Shown here: one piece after another, positions 1 through 9,213 of the stretch
Layout: the number at the start of each line of letters is the position of its first letter
Numbering within the stretch: position 1 is the stretch's first letter
Origin: an uncultured Sporosarcina sp.
GTDB taxonomy: Bacteria; Bacillota; Bacilli; Bacillales_A; Planococcaceae
Length of the DNA: 64,000 nucleotides
Assembly (NCBI GenBank): GCA_947644645.1
Contig: CANSAF010000002.1
Coordinates: 79,500-143,499 of the forward strand
Direction: 5' to 3'
Made by a program: the position numbers and the translations under genes
Notes under the pieces: model-generated
Databases searched by the model: none
Seen by the model: only the letters and a program-made list of their open reading frames with translations
Told to the model about the DNA's origin: nothing

Positions 1-1
1 C

Positions 2-259
2 ATTCACGATGTGCGTGACGCAATGAAAGTTGCGAACGATACAATTACAAATCGTGCGGGAACTGCGGGTTCAGGTAAAGACAGTTTCCTTTTAGGTCGT
101 AACTTAAAAGAGATGGACAAGCAAATCGAACGTTTCCAAGAACGTCTTCAAAAAACAGAAGATCGTTTATGGAGACAGTTTACGGCAATGGAACAAGCGA
201 TGAACCGTGCGAATGCGCAAGCGGCTCAGCTTATGAACGGTCTCGGCGGTATGATGTAA
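2..259 (+). CDS. fliD: Flagellar hook-associated protein 2 (filament cap), 3' end only
   Basis: This is the C-terminal part of FliD, the cap protein that sits at the tip of the flagellar filament and folds incoming flagellin. The gene begins outside the window. The visible 86 residues hold a long amphipathic helix with heptad spacing (KEMDKQIERFQERLQKTEDR) and a typical FliD tail ending in a glycine/methionine-rich stretch. The assignment rests on this tail and on fliS and fliT following directly, which is the usual Bacillus order. Confidence 0.88.
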   Translation: MHDVRDAMKVANDTITNRAGTAGSGKDSFLLGRNLKEMDKQIERFQERLQKTEDRLWRQFTAMEQAMNRANAQAAQLMNGLGGMM

Positions 260-299
260 TAGACTCGGAAAGACCATATAGAAAAAAAGGAGAGTTTTA

Positions 300-701
300 A
301 TGGCTATTCATAACCCTTATGCAGCGTATCAGAATAATTCGGTGAACACTTCAACGCCAGGTGAATTAACGTTAATGCTTTATAATGGATGTTTAAAATT
401 CATTGAACAAGCGAAACGTGCAATGGTGGATGAGAAAATTGAAGAAAAAAATACGGCCATTCAAAAAGCACAAGCAATTATTTCGGAATTGATGATTACA
501 TTAGATACATCTGTTCCAGTTGCTGAAAATATGATGGTGCTTTATGATTTTGCCAATAGCCGATTAATCGATGGCAATATTAAAAATGATTCGGCATTAT
601 TGGATGAAGCTGCTGATATTATTCGAGAATTTCGAGATACTTGGAAGCAAGTCATTCAAATTAATCGTCAAAAACAATATGCAAATGTTGATGAAGTATG
701 A
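300..701 (+). CDS. fliS: Flagellin export chaperone FliS
   Basis: FliS binds the C-terminal disordered region of flagellin in the cytoplasm, preventing premature polymerisation before export. The 133-residue product has the family length and the conserved N-terminal segment NPYAAYQNNSVNTSTPGELT followed by a helical bundle. A good ribosome site (AAAGGAGAG) precedes the ATG. The stop codon overlaps the next start by four bases (ATGA), so fliS and fliT are translationally coupled. Confidence 0.95.
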   Translation: MAIHNPYAAYQNNSVNTSTPGELTLMLYNGCLKFIEQAKRAMVDEKIEEKNTAIQKAQAIISELMITLDTSVPVAENMMVLYDFANSRLIDGNIKNDSALLDEAADIIREFRDTWKQVIQINRQKQYANVDEV

Positions 702-1051
702 TTAGGGAAGCATTTGTCAATTGGAAACGCGCAACAGAGAATCTTTTAATGCTAACAAAAGAAAAAGATGAAGAAAAGCGCGATGAAACGATTGAAAAAA
801 TCAACCAATTATTAGATGTTCGCGATCAGCTTCAAGGACAAATTCAAGCGCCTTTTACGGATGAAGAAAAAGTTTTCGGGCAAGAATTAATTACGATGGA
901 AGCAAAGTTGCAACATGAATTGAAAAATTATATGGAAAATATTCGTCAAGAAATTTCTGTATCAAAGTCTAAAGGTTCTCATATGAAAAGTTATGTGAAC
1001 CCTTATCAAAGTCTTGCGCGTGATGGTGCGTATTATGATACGAAGCAATAA
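698..1051 (+). CDS. fliT: FliT-type flagellar chaperone
   Basis: This is a 117-residue, strongly charged, helical protein directly behind fliS, in the position of B. subtilis fliT. FliT chaperones keep FliD or other late axial proteins export-competent. Sequence conservation in this family is low, so the call rests on position, size, helical character and the ATGA coupling to fliS. The C-terminus (SYVNPYQSLARDGAYYDTKQ) carries a short NPYQS segment resembling the N-terminus of FliS. A strong terminator follows, closing the fliDST unit. Confidence 0.75.
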   Translation: MIREAFVNWKRATENLLMLTKEKDEEKRDETIEKINQLLDVRDQLQGQIQAPFTDEEKVFGQELITMEAKLQHELKNYMENIRQEISVSKSKGSHMKSYVNPYQSLARDGAYYDTKQ

Positions 1052-1054
1052 ACG

Positions 1055-1106
1055 GGAAGCTGCTCCAAAAGTCGAAGTTCAGACTTTTGGGGCGCTTCCT
1101 GTTTTT
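1055..1106 (+). terminator. Rho-independent terminator after fliT
   Basis: An 18-19 bp stem with core AAAAGTC / GACTTTT is followed by a T-rich tail. It ends the fliD-fliS-fliT operon and belongs to the GTC-loop-GAC terminator group repeated through the window. Confidence 0.88.
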
Positions 1107-1257
1107 GTGTTGGTTGATTTTACTGGTTGGTTTTTCTCATTGTTGAGATTGCTGTGAATATGATTTTGTATTTTTCTGAATCATTAGAACTATATGAATG
1201 GTCATTCATTAGTGGTAAATTAGAATGTAATTATATGAAAATAGGGAGTGTGTGGAT

Positions 1258-2733
1258 ATGACTGTTGAGCAGATGAAGTGGGAAGATTGGCTTCAGAAAA
1301 ATAAAATTATGATTATTGGTTTTATATTGGCTGCTGGGTTAGGCTTAGTGGCGCAGTTTATTCAAGGGTCTTCAATGAATATTATTTTATCCGTAGCGAT
1401 CCCTTTCGCTTTTGCACTTGGATTTTATGCCTTAAGTCTGAAAGTCACAGCAATCGCTAAAGTTTTACCTTATATTTTATTGGGCTTAAATTTTGCGATT
1501 TCTTTAGGTGTTATGACGCTTTCAGAAGCGAATTTAGGGTCACTTGGTATTATTGTTCTTTTACTCGTACTTGGGTCGATTCATGGTCATATGCTCATTA
1601 TGGGTGTCGGGTTTGCCTTAAGTTTTATTGCGCTTTATTTAAATAATAAATTATTCGTCCAACCAGATTTAGTTGCAGCGAGTGGAACGAATTTGATGAT
1701 TTTACATATTTTAAGTGGAATTGTTTTATTATTATTTGTTCGACAAAATAAGCGATTATTTGTCCGTGTTGCAGAATTAATCGCAACGACAGAGGAAAAA
1801 GCGAAAGAAGAGGAAGCATTGGCACTGCATTTAAATGGAGCTGTGGAGAAGATTACGCGTAATTTAGAAGCGATTCGCACGAGTACGAAGGAGGCGCATG
1901 AAGCGCAGTCAGAAATGCTTTCGGCAGTGAGCGATGTGAGTAGCGGCAGTCAACAGCAAGCGGATCATATTGTTGATATTACAACGAATATCGATGAAAC
2001 AGACTTACTGATGAAAGAAGTGAGTCAAGGAATGGAAGAAGTGATTCAACAAGCGAATGAAGCGGGTGAAATGGCGAATGAAGGGACGTTAAAAGTAACG
2101 GATCTGGAAGAAAGTTTCGCACGGTTTACTGCTTATTTCGAAGAAGTATTGTCGAAGTTTAATTTATTAACAGAAAAAATTAATGAAACGAATAGCTTTA
2201 CGACAGCGATTAAAGAAATTACAGATCAGACAAATTTACTTTCTTTAAATGCATCGATTGAAGCGGCGCGTGCAGGAGAGCAAGGACAAGGTTTTGCGGT
2301 TGTTGCAAATGAGATTAGAAAACTGTCGATGATGACGGCGGAAACATTGGAAAAAATTGAAGGAAATTTAGCGGAAGTCAATGCATCAAACGAAGATATG
2401 GTGGAACAATTAACAGAAGGAGCGACACGAGTTTCGCAACAATCAGCAAGTGTGCAGGAGTCAACAGTTGCTTTTACACAATTATTTACGATGATGGACG
2501 CGTTAAAAGATGAGTTATTTTCTTTTGTGGAGAAATTTAAAGGAGCCAATGAAAATAGTCGAATGATCCAAAACCGGACGACAGACTTTTCAGCAGTTGT
2601 TCAACAAAGTACTGCAACGATTGAAGAATTGCATGCAACTTTAATTGAATTAACGGAAGAACAAGAAAAAATTGCGCATTATATCCACGATACTTATGAA
2701 GAAGCGATTGAGTTGGGGGATGTTCGCGTATAA
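1258..2733 (+). CDS. Methyl-accepting chemotaxis protein without an extracellular sensor domain
   Basis: The protein is a chemoreceptor that should signal to CheA/CheW. About six hydrophobic segments fill residues 15-165 with very short loops, so there is no extracellular ligand domain and no HAMP region is evident. The cytoplasmic half is a long coiled coil with the receptor hairpin tip, recognisable from [20 protein letters not shown] and the following [17 protein letters not shown]. The ATG at 1258 lies nine bases behind AGGGAG; an in-frame GTG at 1252 is only three bases behind it and is less likely. The gene stands alone between the fliT terminator and hpf, where B. subtilis has none. 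It may sense a membrane property or an intracellular signal; that is inference. Confidence 0.9.
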   Translation: MTVEQMKWEDWLQKNKIMIIGFILAAGLGLVAQFIQGSSMNIILSVAIPFAFALGFYALSLKVTAIAKVLPYILLGLNFAISLGVMTLSEANLGSLGIIVLLLVLGSIHGHMLIMGVGFALSFIALYLNNKLFVQPDLVAASGTNLMILHILSGIVLLLFVRQNKRLFVRVAELIATTEEKAKEEEALALHLNGAVEKITRNLEAIRTSTKEAHEAQSEMLSAVSDVSSGSQQQADHIVDITTNIDETDLLMKEVSQGMEEVIQQANEAGEMANEGTLKVTDLEESFARFTAYFEEVLSKFNLLTEKINETNSFTTAIKEITDQTNLLSLNASIEAARAGEQGQGFAVVANEIRKLSMMTAETLEKIEGNLAEVNASNEDMVEQLTEGATRVSQQSASVQESTVAFTQLFTMMDALKDELFSFVEKFKGANENSRMIQNRTTDFSAVVQQSTATIEELHATLIELTEEQEKIAHYIHDTYEEAIELGDVRV

Positions 2734-2762
2734 AAAAACGGATTTGTGAAAATTGTCGTAAC

Positions 2763-2793
2763 TTAACAAAAACGGTCGAAACTATGTTATACT
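2763..2793 (+). promoter_or_regulatory. Candidate SigA promoter for hpf
   Basis: TTAACA at 2763-2768 lies 19 bases before TATACT at 2788-2793. The -10 element is extended (TGTTATACT), which compensates for the long spacer. Confidence 0.5.
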
Positions 2794-2890
2794 ATAGAAA
2801 ATGATAGATGATACTTCTCTTTCATTTTCTCCTGAAAACGGAGTTGTAAGCGTTCTCTAAAAATGTAGAAAAATCCCGATAAAATTTAGT

Positions 2891-2915
2891 GTTTTAAAAG
2901 GACTTTTTAGGGAAT
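2891..2915 (+). promoter_or_regulatory. Candidate SigB (general stress) promoter for hpf
   Basis: GTTTTA at 2891-2896, a 13-base spacer and GGGAAT at 2910-2915 match the SigB consensus closely. The B. subtilis orthologue yvyD is known to be SigB-controlled, which supports the reading. Confidence 0.7.
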
Positions 2916-2960
2916 ACGTAGAAGTATACTACTGAGAGGTATAACAAAGGAGGAGTTTGT

Positions 2961-3515
2961 ATGCTAAACTTTAACATCCGAGGCGAAAACATAGAGGTGA
3001 CTCCAGCGATTCGCGAGCACGTGGAGAGCAAAGTGAGTAAACTTGAAAGATACTTCACGGACGGTGCGAATGCAACAGCTCATGTAAACTTGAAAGTCTA
3101 TAACGATAAACAAACGAAAGTTGAAATTACGATTCCAATGAAAAATTTAACACTGCGTGCGGAAGAGCGTCATGATGATATGTATGCAGCAGTCGACTTA
3201 ATCGTCGATAAATTAGAACGTCAAATTCGTAAGTATAAAACAAGGGTCAACCGAAAATTCCGCGAACGAGAAGGCGTTGCAGCATTTTTTGCGTCAGTCA
3301 ATAAAGACGAGCCTGCTATTGAGTCGTCAGATGATGAATTCAAAATCGTGCGTACGAAACGTTTTGATTTAAAACCGATGGATCAAGAAGAAGCGATTCT
3401 TCAAATGAATATGTTAGGCCATAACTTCTTCGTCTTCACTGATGCTGAATCAGAAGATACAAATATCGTGTATAAACGAAGAGATGGGAAATATGGTTTA
3501 ATCGAAACTAATTAA
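2961..3515 (+). CDS. hpf: Ribosome hibernation promoting factor, long form
   Basis: Long-form HPF binds the 30S decoding region and dimerises 70S ribosomes into inactive 100S particles in stationary phase or stress. The 184-residue product has the N-terminal sigma-54-modulation/HPF domain (residues 1-100, starting MLNFNIRGENIEVTPAIREH), a variable linker, and the C-terminal dimerisation domain (about residues 125-184, including EEAILQMNMLGHNFFVFTDA). AAGGAGGAG lies at good spacing before the ATG. Its usual partner secA is displaced by about 3 kb because a minus-strand metal operon is inserted between them. Confidence 0.97.
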   Translation: MLNFNIRGENIEVTPAIREHVESKVSKLERYFTDGANATAHVNLKVYNDKQTKVEITIPMKNLTLRAEERHDDMYAAVDLIVDKLERQIRKYKTRVNRKFREREGVAAFFASVNKDEPAIESSDDEFKIVRTKRFDLKPMDQEEAILQMNMLGHNFFVFTDAESEDTNIVYKRRDGKYGLIETN

Positions 3516-3559
3516 AAAGAGGTCGTCCAGTAGCTTGGCTATTGGGCGCCTCTTTTTTT
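3516..3559. terminator. Bidirectional terminator between hpf and the FNR-like regulator gene
   Basis: A stem with arms near GAGGTCGTCCAGTAGC and GCTATTGGGCGCCTC is flanked by an A-run and a T-run, so it can stop transcription from both converging genes. Confidence 0.85.
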
Positions 3560-3567
3560 GTCGGCTT

Positions 3568-4239
3568 TTAGGCAAGAAGTAAAGCATCTAAATCAAGCAC
3601 TTCAATTTTCTTTTGTGTCATTTGATGAATCCAGCCAGCTGTTTCAAATTCTGTTAATTTTCGGCTAATTGTTTCGGGACTTGTGCCTAAATGAGAAGCA
3701 ATGTCTTTACGACTCATCGGTAAATGGATAACGTTATGATTGGCTTCTTCAACCAAATCGGCTAAATACATAGCGATTCTTGTGTCTACAGATTCCATGG
3801 CAATGCTTGCTGCTTGTTTTTCAATTTTGGCAAGTCTCGATGAAAATTCCGTTAATACTTTTAAGGAGATTTGCGGATATTTCATTAAAAATTGTTGAAA
3901 GTCTTGACTATCCATTATACAAAGTTCAGTACTAGCCATCGCTTCTGCGTAGGCATCATGTATGGAAGCGGAAAATAAAGAGAGTTCTCCGGTAAAGTCG
4001 CCAGGTTCAAGAATACGGACGAGCTGTTCTTTCCCAGATTCCGATAATCGATAAATTTTCACGCGCCCTTTATGCACGATATACAAGCCTTCAGAAGATT
4101 CCCCGGCACTATAAATCGTGTTGCCACGCGGATAAGTGGCAGATTTTGTTGTTTTGACAATCTCTTGCATTTCTTCGGCTGTTAAATGATTGAAGATGGG
4201 TACAATAGAAATACAAGTTTTTTGCATTTGTTCGGACAT
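3568..4239 (-). CDS. Crp/Fnr family regulator, FLP-like with two cysteines
   Basis: This 223-residue transcription factor has an N-terminal cyclic-nucleotide-binding beta barrel (about residues 12-125), a dimer helix and a C-terminal winged helix-turn-helix. The recognition helix reads SPETISRKLTEFE; the E..SR pattern is the FNR-type contact set for TTGA half-sites, not the CRP-type RE..R. The 4Fe-4S cysteine cluster of E. coli FNR is absent. Only Cys9 and Cys107 are present, placed like the cysteine pair of lactic acid bacterial FLP proteins, where they form a redox disulfide (family knowledge from memory). It is the last gene of a three-gene operon with a metallochaperone and a P1B ATPase, starting about a dozen bases behind the ATPase stop. 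Auto-control through the box at 6494-6507 is inferred. Confidence 0.85.
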   Translation of the reverse strand: MSEQMQKTCISIVPIFNHLTAEEMQEIVKTTKSATYPRGNTIYSAGESSEGLYIVHKGRVKIYRLSESGKEQLVRILEPGDFTGELSLFSASIHDAYAEAMASTELCIMDSQDFQQFLMKYPQISLKVLTEFSSRLAKIEKQAASIAMESVDTRIAMYLADLVEEANHNVIHLPMSRKDIASHLGTSPETISRKLTEFETAGWIHQMTQKKIEVLDLDALLLA

Positions 4240-4251
4240 TGATCATTCACC

Positions 4252-6135
4252 TCATTCAGTTTGTAAAATTGGCAGTTGTTCTTTTTTCGTCTTATGTTGA
4301 TTATATCGAATGAGTCGAATAGCGTTAAGAATTACGACTAAAATACTTAATTCGTGAATAAGCATTCCTGAAGCTAAAAATACTTTTCCGAGCACAACGC
4401 CGATTAATAGCAACACGACTGTACTTACTGCAAATAAAGTATTTTGCCACATATTGCGGACAGTTGCTTTGGCTAGTGAATAGGCATGTGAAAATTGGTC
4501 GAGTCGGTCAGCCATTAACACTACATCAGCTGTTTCCATTGAAATATCAGTCCCACCTGCACCCATTGCAAGACCGATATCAGCGGCGGCAATGGCTGGT
4601 GCATCGTTAATTCCATCTCCGATCATAGCGACGCGGTGACCCGCTTCTTTTAGTTTTTGAACAAGCGCTACTTTGTCTTCTGGTAATAATTCAGCATGAA
4701 CGGCATCGAGACCAAGTTGTTTTCCGACGATTTCAGCCGTATGTCGGTTATCACCTGTCAGCATAATCATTTGTGTAACGCCGTTTTCACGGAGCTTTTC
4801 TAAGGCATTTTTCGCTTCTGGACGAATTTGATCGGCAATGGAAATAATTCCTGCAACGGTCCCGTTAATTGCCGCGAAAATTGCTGTATTGCCCGCTTTT
4901 TCACGTTGAATTGCGTATGTTTCTACTTCGTTAGTAATCGCAATATTATTTGCAAGCATGAGTTTACGATTGCCCACGACAAGTGTTTGGTCTTCAATGA
5001 TGGCACGAATCCCATTCCCTTCAATGATTTCCGCATTTTTAGGCTCACGAATTAAAGGGATTTGGCGGTGTTCGGCTTCTTTGACAATTGTTTGCCCAAG
5101 ATGATGTTCGGAAATTTTTTCGGCTTCGGCAACGAGTCGAAGCAGTTCATTTTCAGTCCCAATAAATGAATGAATATTTGTGACAGTTGGGCGACCTTTT
5201 GTGAGCGTGCCTGTTTTATCGAAAACAATTGTATCGATTTTACTTAAGTTTTCCATAATTTCTCCACCTTTAATGAGCACACCATTTCGCGCACCATTTC
5301 CAATGCCTGCGACGATTGAAACTGGCGCAGAAATAACGAGTGCACCTGGGCAAGCGACGACAAGGAAAGTAAGCGTCATTTCGATATTTCTTGTGAAAAT
5401 GAAAATGATGATCGATAAAATGACAATTGTTGGCGTATAAACATTGGCAAAGCGATCGAGAAATTTTTGTGTTTTCGATTTTGTTTCTTGTGCTTCTTCC
5501 ACGAGTTCAATAATTTTAGCAAATGTCGTATCATCTCCAACGCGGTCGGCAATCACTTCAATAAAGCCATTTTCTAAAATGGAACTGCTAAATACACGAT
5601 CATCTTTTTTCTTGGAAGCAGGAACTGACTCACCTGTAATGGCAGATTCGTTCAGCATGGCATTTCCTTTAATAATAATCCCGTCGATTGCAACTTTTTC
5701 TCCTGAACGAATGATGACGCGATCTCCTTTTACGACATCGTCGGCATCGATTGTCATCGTGTTTCCGTCGCGTAAAACGGTCGCTTCAATCGGCGCCATA
5801 TCAATTAATGTACGAAGTGACGCACGTGTTTTTTCAAGTGTTCGGACTTCTAAATAAGCACCGAATAAAAATAGAAATGTAACAGCTGCAGATTCGACAT
5901 ATTCACCGATAAATAATGCACCTATGACGGCGATCGTAACGAGTAATTCAATGCTAAAAGCTTTCATCCGTAGTGCTTGGAAAGCTTTTAAAGCAATGGG
6001 AATGCCGGCAATAACAGTCGAAATCAGTAAAATGATTTGCCGCCATTCATAAAAATTCAATAAATGAAGTGCAATTGCAAGCACGAGAAGAATACCTGTC
6101 AATGCTGTAATTTGTGAAGTTCTTTTTGCATTCAT
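4252..6135 (-). CDS. P1B-type heavy-metal-translocating ATPase with variant CPG motif
   Basis: This membrane pump uses ATP to move a transition-metal ion, probably outward. The 627-residue product shows the actuator TGES loop, the phosphorylation site DKTGTLT, the nucleotide-domain loop SEHH (usually SEHP) and the hinge GDGINDAP. The transmembrane metal-site motif is CPG (ACPGALVISAP), where most P1B pumps have CPC, SPC or CPH. The last transmembrane helix carries HELS, reminiscent of the HEG[GS]T of P1B-4 pumps. There is no N-terminal metal-binding domain; the separate upstream HMA protein may serve. ATG 6135 lies eight bases behind GGTGG and is preferred over GTG 6147. Metal identity cannot be told from the sequence. 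Confidence 0.9.
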   Translation of the reverse strand: MNAKRTSQITALTGILLVLAIALHLLNFYEWRQIILLISTVIAGIPIALKAFQALRMKAFSIELLVTIAVIGALFIGEYVESAAVTFLFLFGAYLEVRTLEKTRASLRTLIDMAPIEATVLRDGNTMTIDADDVVKGDRVIIRSGEKVAIDGIIIKGNAMLNESAITGESVPASKKKDDRVFSSSILENGFIEVIADRVGDDTTFAKIIELVEEAQETKSKTQKFLDRFANVYTPTIVILSIIIFIFTRNIEMTLTFLVVACPGALVISAPVSIVAGIGNGARNGVLIKGGEIMENLSKIDTIVFDKTGTLTKGRPTVTNIHSFIGTENELLRLVAEAEKISEHHLGQTIVKEAEHRQIPLIREPKNAEIIEGNGIRAIIEDQTLVVGNRKLMLANNIAITNEVETYAIQREKAGNTAIFAAINGTVAGIISIADQIRPEAKNALEKLRENGVTQMIMLTGDNRHTAEIVGKQLGLDAVHAELLPEDKVALVQKLKEAGHRVAMIGDGINDAPAIAAADIGLAMGAGGTDISMETADVVLMADRLDQFSHAYSLAKATVRNMWQNTLFAVSTVVLLLIGVVLGKVFLASGMLIHELSILVVILNAIRLIRYNQHKTKKEQLPILQTE

Positions 6136-6161
6136 TATCTTAACCACCTTTCATTTTTATG

Positions 6162-6199
6162 GCTATTCAGAAAGCCGACGATTTGACTTTCTGAATAGC
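6162..6199. repeat. Inverted repeat between the HMA protein gene and the ATPase gene
   Basis: GCTATTCAGAAAG at 6162-6174 and CTTTCTGAATAGC at 6187-6199 form a perfect 13-bp stem. No T-run follows in the direction of transcription, so it looks like an RNA-stability or processing hairpin that could set the chaperone-to-pump ratio. Confidence 0.6.
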
Positions 6200-6210
6200 G
6201 CCAGTTGTTT

Positions 6211-6432
6211 TTAAGATACTTTTTGAGATAAGACAGGATAACCAAGTTTCACGAGTGCTTCTTGAATCGCGTCTACTTGAATGAGATTTTCATTAAACTG
6301 AGTACGAACGCGTCCTGAATGGAACATGACTTTCACTTCATCGACTCCGTCCATTTTTGTTAATGTCCCTTCGATTTTCTTCACGCAAGATGGGCAACTA
6401 AATGGTTCAAGTGTAAAAACTGCTTTTTTCAT
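6211..6432 (-). CDS. Heavy-metal-associated (HMA) domain protein, CopZ-like
   Basis: This 73-residue single-domain metallochaperone has a ferredoxin-like HMA fold. The metal-binding motif is CPSC at the end of the first strand (FSCPSCVKKIE). ATG 6432 lies nine bases behind GGAGG; upstream in-frame TTG and GTG codons overlap or crowd the ribosome site. It is first in the operon with the P1B ATPase and the FNR-like regulator, so it probably delivers the same metal ion to the pump. A typical CopZ has MxCxxC; here phenylalanine-serine precedes the first cysteine, so copper should not be assumed. Confidence 0.85.
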   Translation of the reverse strand: MKKAVFTLEPFSCPSCVKKIEGTLTKMDGVDEVKVMFHSGRVRTQFNENLIQVDAIQEALVKLGYPVLSQKVS

Positions 6433-6465
6433 CACTAACAACCTCCAAGTTTTATTTGTATCTTT

Positions 6466-6471
6466 AGTATA
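6466..6471 (-). promoter_or_regulatory. -10 element of the metal operon promoter
   Basis: TATACT on the minus strand; transcription is expected to start near 6459. No good -35 hexamer is present, consistent with a promoter that needs an activator. Confidence 0.6.
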
Positions 6472-6493
6472 GGAGGGATTTGGTATCGTTTCC

Positions 6494-6507
6494 TTGACCT
6501 ATATCAA
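6494..6507. promoter_or_regulatory. FNR/FLP-type operator box
   Basis: TTGACCTATATCAA matches TTGAT-N4-ATCAA with one mismatch. Its centre (6500.5) lies about 41.5 bases upstream of the predicted start of the HMA-ATPase-regulator operon, the classic class II activator position. The recognition helix of the regulator encoded in the same operon fits TTGA half-sites. Confidence 0.7.
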
Positions 6508-6592
6508 GAATGAGCAAAATGTTTTCCATAAACCTAAATAAAATGGCAGAATGAAACAAATCAATGTGAATTTCGTTTATACTGGAGGATGT

Positions 6593-6607
6593 ATGATGAA
6601 TTTCTAG
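6593..6607 (+). other. Four-codon mini-ORF in the secA leader
   Basis: GGAGG at 6584-6588 is followed by ATG ATG AAT TTC TAG. The ribosome site is better than that of secA itself (GAGG, 11 bases from the ATG). It may be a leader cistron that tunes secA translation, or chance. A TATACT element at 6578-6583 just upstream has no good -35 and would start transcription very close to it. Confidence 0.3.
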
Positions 6608-6676
6608 TTGAGACATTTGCGCCATGCATTTTGCAATGTTAAAATGAAGAGTGACTTAAATGAGGATGTGACTTAC

Positions 6677-9184
6677 ATGCTAAACGTATTAAGTAAAATA
6701 TTCGATTCAAATAAAAGGGATTTAAAACGCCTTGAGCGTGTTGCTAATAGTGTAGAAGCACTTGCTGATGAAATGAAGGGTTTATCCGATACAGCATTAA
6801 CCGAGAAAACAGAAGAATTTAAACAACGTTATCAAAACGGTGAAACATTAGAAGACCTTCAAGTAGAGGCATTTGCAGTTGTTCGTGAAGCATCTCAACG
6901 TGTTTTAGGGATGTATCCTTTCCGCGTGCAAATTATCGGTGCAGCAGCTTTACATGAAGGTAATATTGCCGAGATGAAAACGGGTGAAGGAAAGACGTTA
7001 ACATCGACATTAGCGGTTTATTTAAACGCGTTAACGGGTAAAGGTGTTCATGTCATTACGGTGAACGAATACTTAGCGAGCCGTGATGCTGAAGAAATGG
7101 GCGTCTTGTATGAGTTTTTAGGCATGACAGTTGGTTTAAACTTGAACAGCATGTCAAAAGAAGAAAAACGCGAAGCCTATGAGGCAGATGTTACCTACAG
7201 TACAAATAATGAGCTTGGCTTTGATTATTTAAGAGATAATATGGTGCTTTACAGTCATGATAAAGTGCAGCGTCCGCTTCATTTTGCGGTTATTGACGAG
7301 GTTGACTCGATTTTAATTGATGAAGCGAGAACACCACTGATTATTTCTGGACAAGCCGCGAAAGCAGCAAATCTATATAAGTTAGCGAATTCTTTTGTCA
7401 ATACATTGAAAAAAGAAGAAGATTTTTCATATGATGAATCAACAAAAGGTGTTGTGTTAACTGAAAAAGGTGTTGAAAAAGCCGAAAAAGCGTTTAGTAT
7501 TCAAAACTTATTCGACTTAGATCATGTAACACTTTTACACGGCATTAACCAAGCGTTAAAAGCGCAAGTGAGCATGCATATTGACATTGACTATGTTGTA
7601 GAAGAAGGCAATGTTGTCATTGTTGACTCGTTCACTGGTCGTTTAATGAAAGGACGTCGTTATAGCGATGGACTTCACCAAGCGATTGAAGCGAAAGAAG
7701 GATTAGAAGTTCAAAACGAATCGATGACACTTGCAACGATTACGTTCCAAAACTATTTCCGTATGTATGAGAAGTTAGCGGGAATGACGGGAACGGCGAA
7801 AACGGAAGAGGAAGAGTTCCGTAATATTTACAATATGCAGGTCATTGAAATTCCAACGAACCGCCCGATTATTCGTGATGACCGTGCAGATTTAATCTAC
7901 GCGACGATGGATGGGAAATTTAAAGCAGTTGCCGAAGAAATTAAGGAACGCCATGAAAAAGGTCAACCGGTTCTTGTCGGGACAGTTGCCATTGAAACGT
8001 CTGAAATTATTTCAGATTATTTAAAGCGTTTTGGCGTAAAGCATGATGTTTTAAATGCGAAAAACCATGAACGTGAAGCTGAAATTATTTTAAATGCGGG
8101 TCAAAAAGGTGCAGTTACAATCGCAACGAATATGGCTGGTCGTGGTACGGATATTAAACTTGGCGAAGGCGTTATTGAAGCGGGTGGTCTTGCGGTCATT
8201 GGTACGGAAAGACATGAATCACGCCGTATCGATAATCAGTTACGTGGACGTTCGGGTCGTCAAGGGGATGCAGGGATTACGCAGTTTTATTTATCTTTAG
8301 AAGATGATTTAATGCGTCGTTTCGGTTCTGACCAGATGAAATCGATGATGACGAAACTTGGTATGGATGATGAAACGCCAATTCAGTCGAAAATGGTCTC
8401 TCGTTCTGTTGAGTCTGCACAACGTCGTGTAGAAGGAAATAACTTCGATGCGCGTAAACGTTTATTACAATATGATGATGTACTGCGTCAACAGCGTGAA
8501 GTGATTTATAAAGAGCGAAACGAAGTCCTAGATACTGAAAATATTAAAGCGATTGTTGAAAAAATGATTGCTTCGGTTATTGATCGTACAGTTGCGATGC
8601 ATACAGCAGATGAAAAACCAGAAAACTGGAATTTAAAAGGGCTTGAAGACTTTTTAGGTGCTAATTTATTACCAGAAAACCGTTTAACAGTTGCAGATTT
8701 TGAAAATAAATCAGCAGAAGAAATAACGGAAATGATTGAAGAAGCGGTCGCAGCACGTTACGCAGAAAAAGAAGAAGAAATGACAGAAGAGCGAATGAGA
8801 GAATTCGAGAAAGTTATTTTACTTCGTGCAATTGATATGAAATGGACGGATCATATCGATGCAATGGACCAACTTCGTCACGGAATTCATTTACGTGCGT
8901 ATGGACAAACAGATCCGCTACGTGAATACCAGAGCGAAGGCTTTGCAATGTTTGAAACTATGGTGGAAGCCATCGAAAATGATGCAGCACGCTTCGCGAT
9001 GAAAGCAGAAATTCGCGAAAACCTGGAACGTGAAGAAGTTGTCAAAGGACAAGCCGTCAATCCAGATGAAGGCGAGCAAAAGAAGCCGAAGAAACCAGTT
9101 CGTCGTTCAGTCAATATTGGACGAAATGACCCGTGTCCATGTGGCAGTGGGAAGAAGTACAAGCAATGTCACGGCAAAAACTAA
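6677..9184 (+). CDS. secA: Preprotein translocase ATPase SecA
   Basis: SecA is the motor that drives unfolded preproteins through SecYEG. The 835-residue product starts [20 protein letters not shown] as in other Bacillales; longer in-frame readings from 6608 add a segment not expected in the family. Visible landmarks are Walker A (TGEGKT), the Walker B region ([19 protein letters not shown]), helicase motifs including GRGTD and a [11 protein letters not shown] segment, and a C-terminal zinc motif [13 protein letters not shown]. It precedes prfB by 29 bases, as in B. subtilis. Confidence 0.98.
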   Translation: MLNVLSKIFDSNKRDLKRLERVANSVEALADEMKGLSDTALTEKTEEFKQRYQNGETLEDLQVEAFAVVREASQRVLGMYPFRVQIIGAAALHEGNIAEMKTGEGKTLTSTLAVYLNALTGKGVHVITVNEYLASRDAEEMGVLYEFLGMTVGLNLNSMSKEEKREAYEADVTYSTNNELGFDYLRDNMVLYSHDKVQRPLHFAVIDEVDSILIDEARTPLIISGQAAKAANLYKLANSFVNTLKKEEDFSYDESTKGVVLTEKGVEKAEKAFSIQNLFDLDHVTLLHGINQALKAQVSMHIDIDYVVEEGNVVIVDSFTGRLMKGRRYSDGLHQAIEAKEGLEVQNESMTLATITFQNYFRMYEKLAGMTGTAKTEEEEFRNIYNMQVIEIPTNRPIIRDDRADLIYATMDGKFKAVAEEIKERHEKGQPVLVGTVAIETSEIISDYLKRFGVKHDVLNAKNHEREAEIILNAGQKGAVTIATNMAGRGTDIKLGEGVIEAGGLAVIGTERHESRRIDNQLRGRSGRQGDAGITQFYLSLEDDLMRRFGSDQMKSMMTKLGMDDETPIQSKMVSRSVESAQRRVEGNNFDARKRLLQYDDVLRQQREVIYKERNEVLDTENIKAIVEKMIASVIDRTVAMHTADEKPENWNLKGLEDFLGANLLPENRLTVADFENKSAEEITEMIEEAVAARYAEKEEEMTEERMREFEKVILLRAIDMKWTDHIDAMDQLRHGIHLRAYGQTDPLREYQSEGFAMFETMVEAIENDAARFAMKAEIRENLEREEVVKGQAVNPDEGEQKKPKKPVRRSVNIGRNDPCPCGSGKKYKQCHGKN

Positions 9185-9213
9185 GCCGTGACAGTTGATT
9201 TTGGGAGGAAACA

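Noticed and set aside
1107-1257. SigD promoter for the chemoreceptor gene
   Set aside because: TAAA is followed at the right distance only by a poor match to GCCGATAA; not claimed.
5180-5857. Long plus-strand reading frames opposite the ATPase gene
   Set aside because: They are shadows of the minus-strand ATPase, which has all P-type motifs in its own frame.
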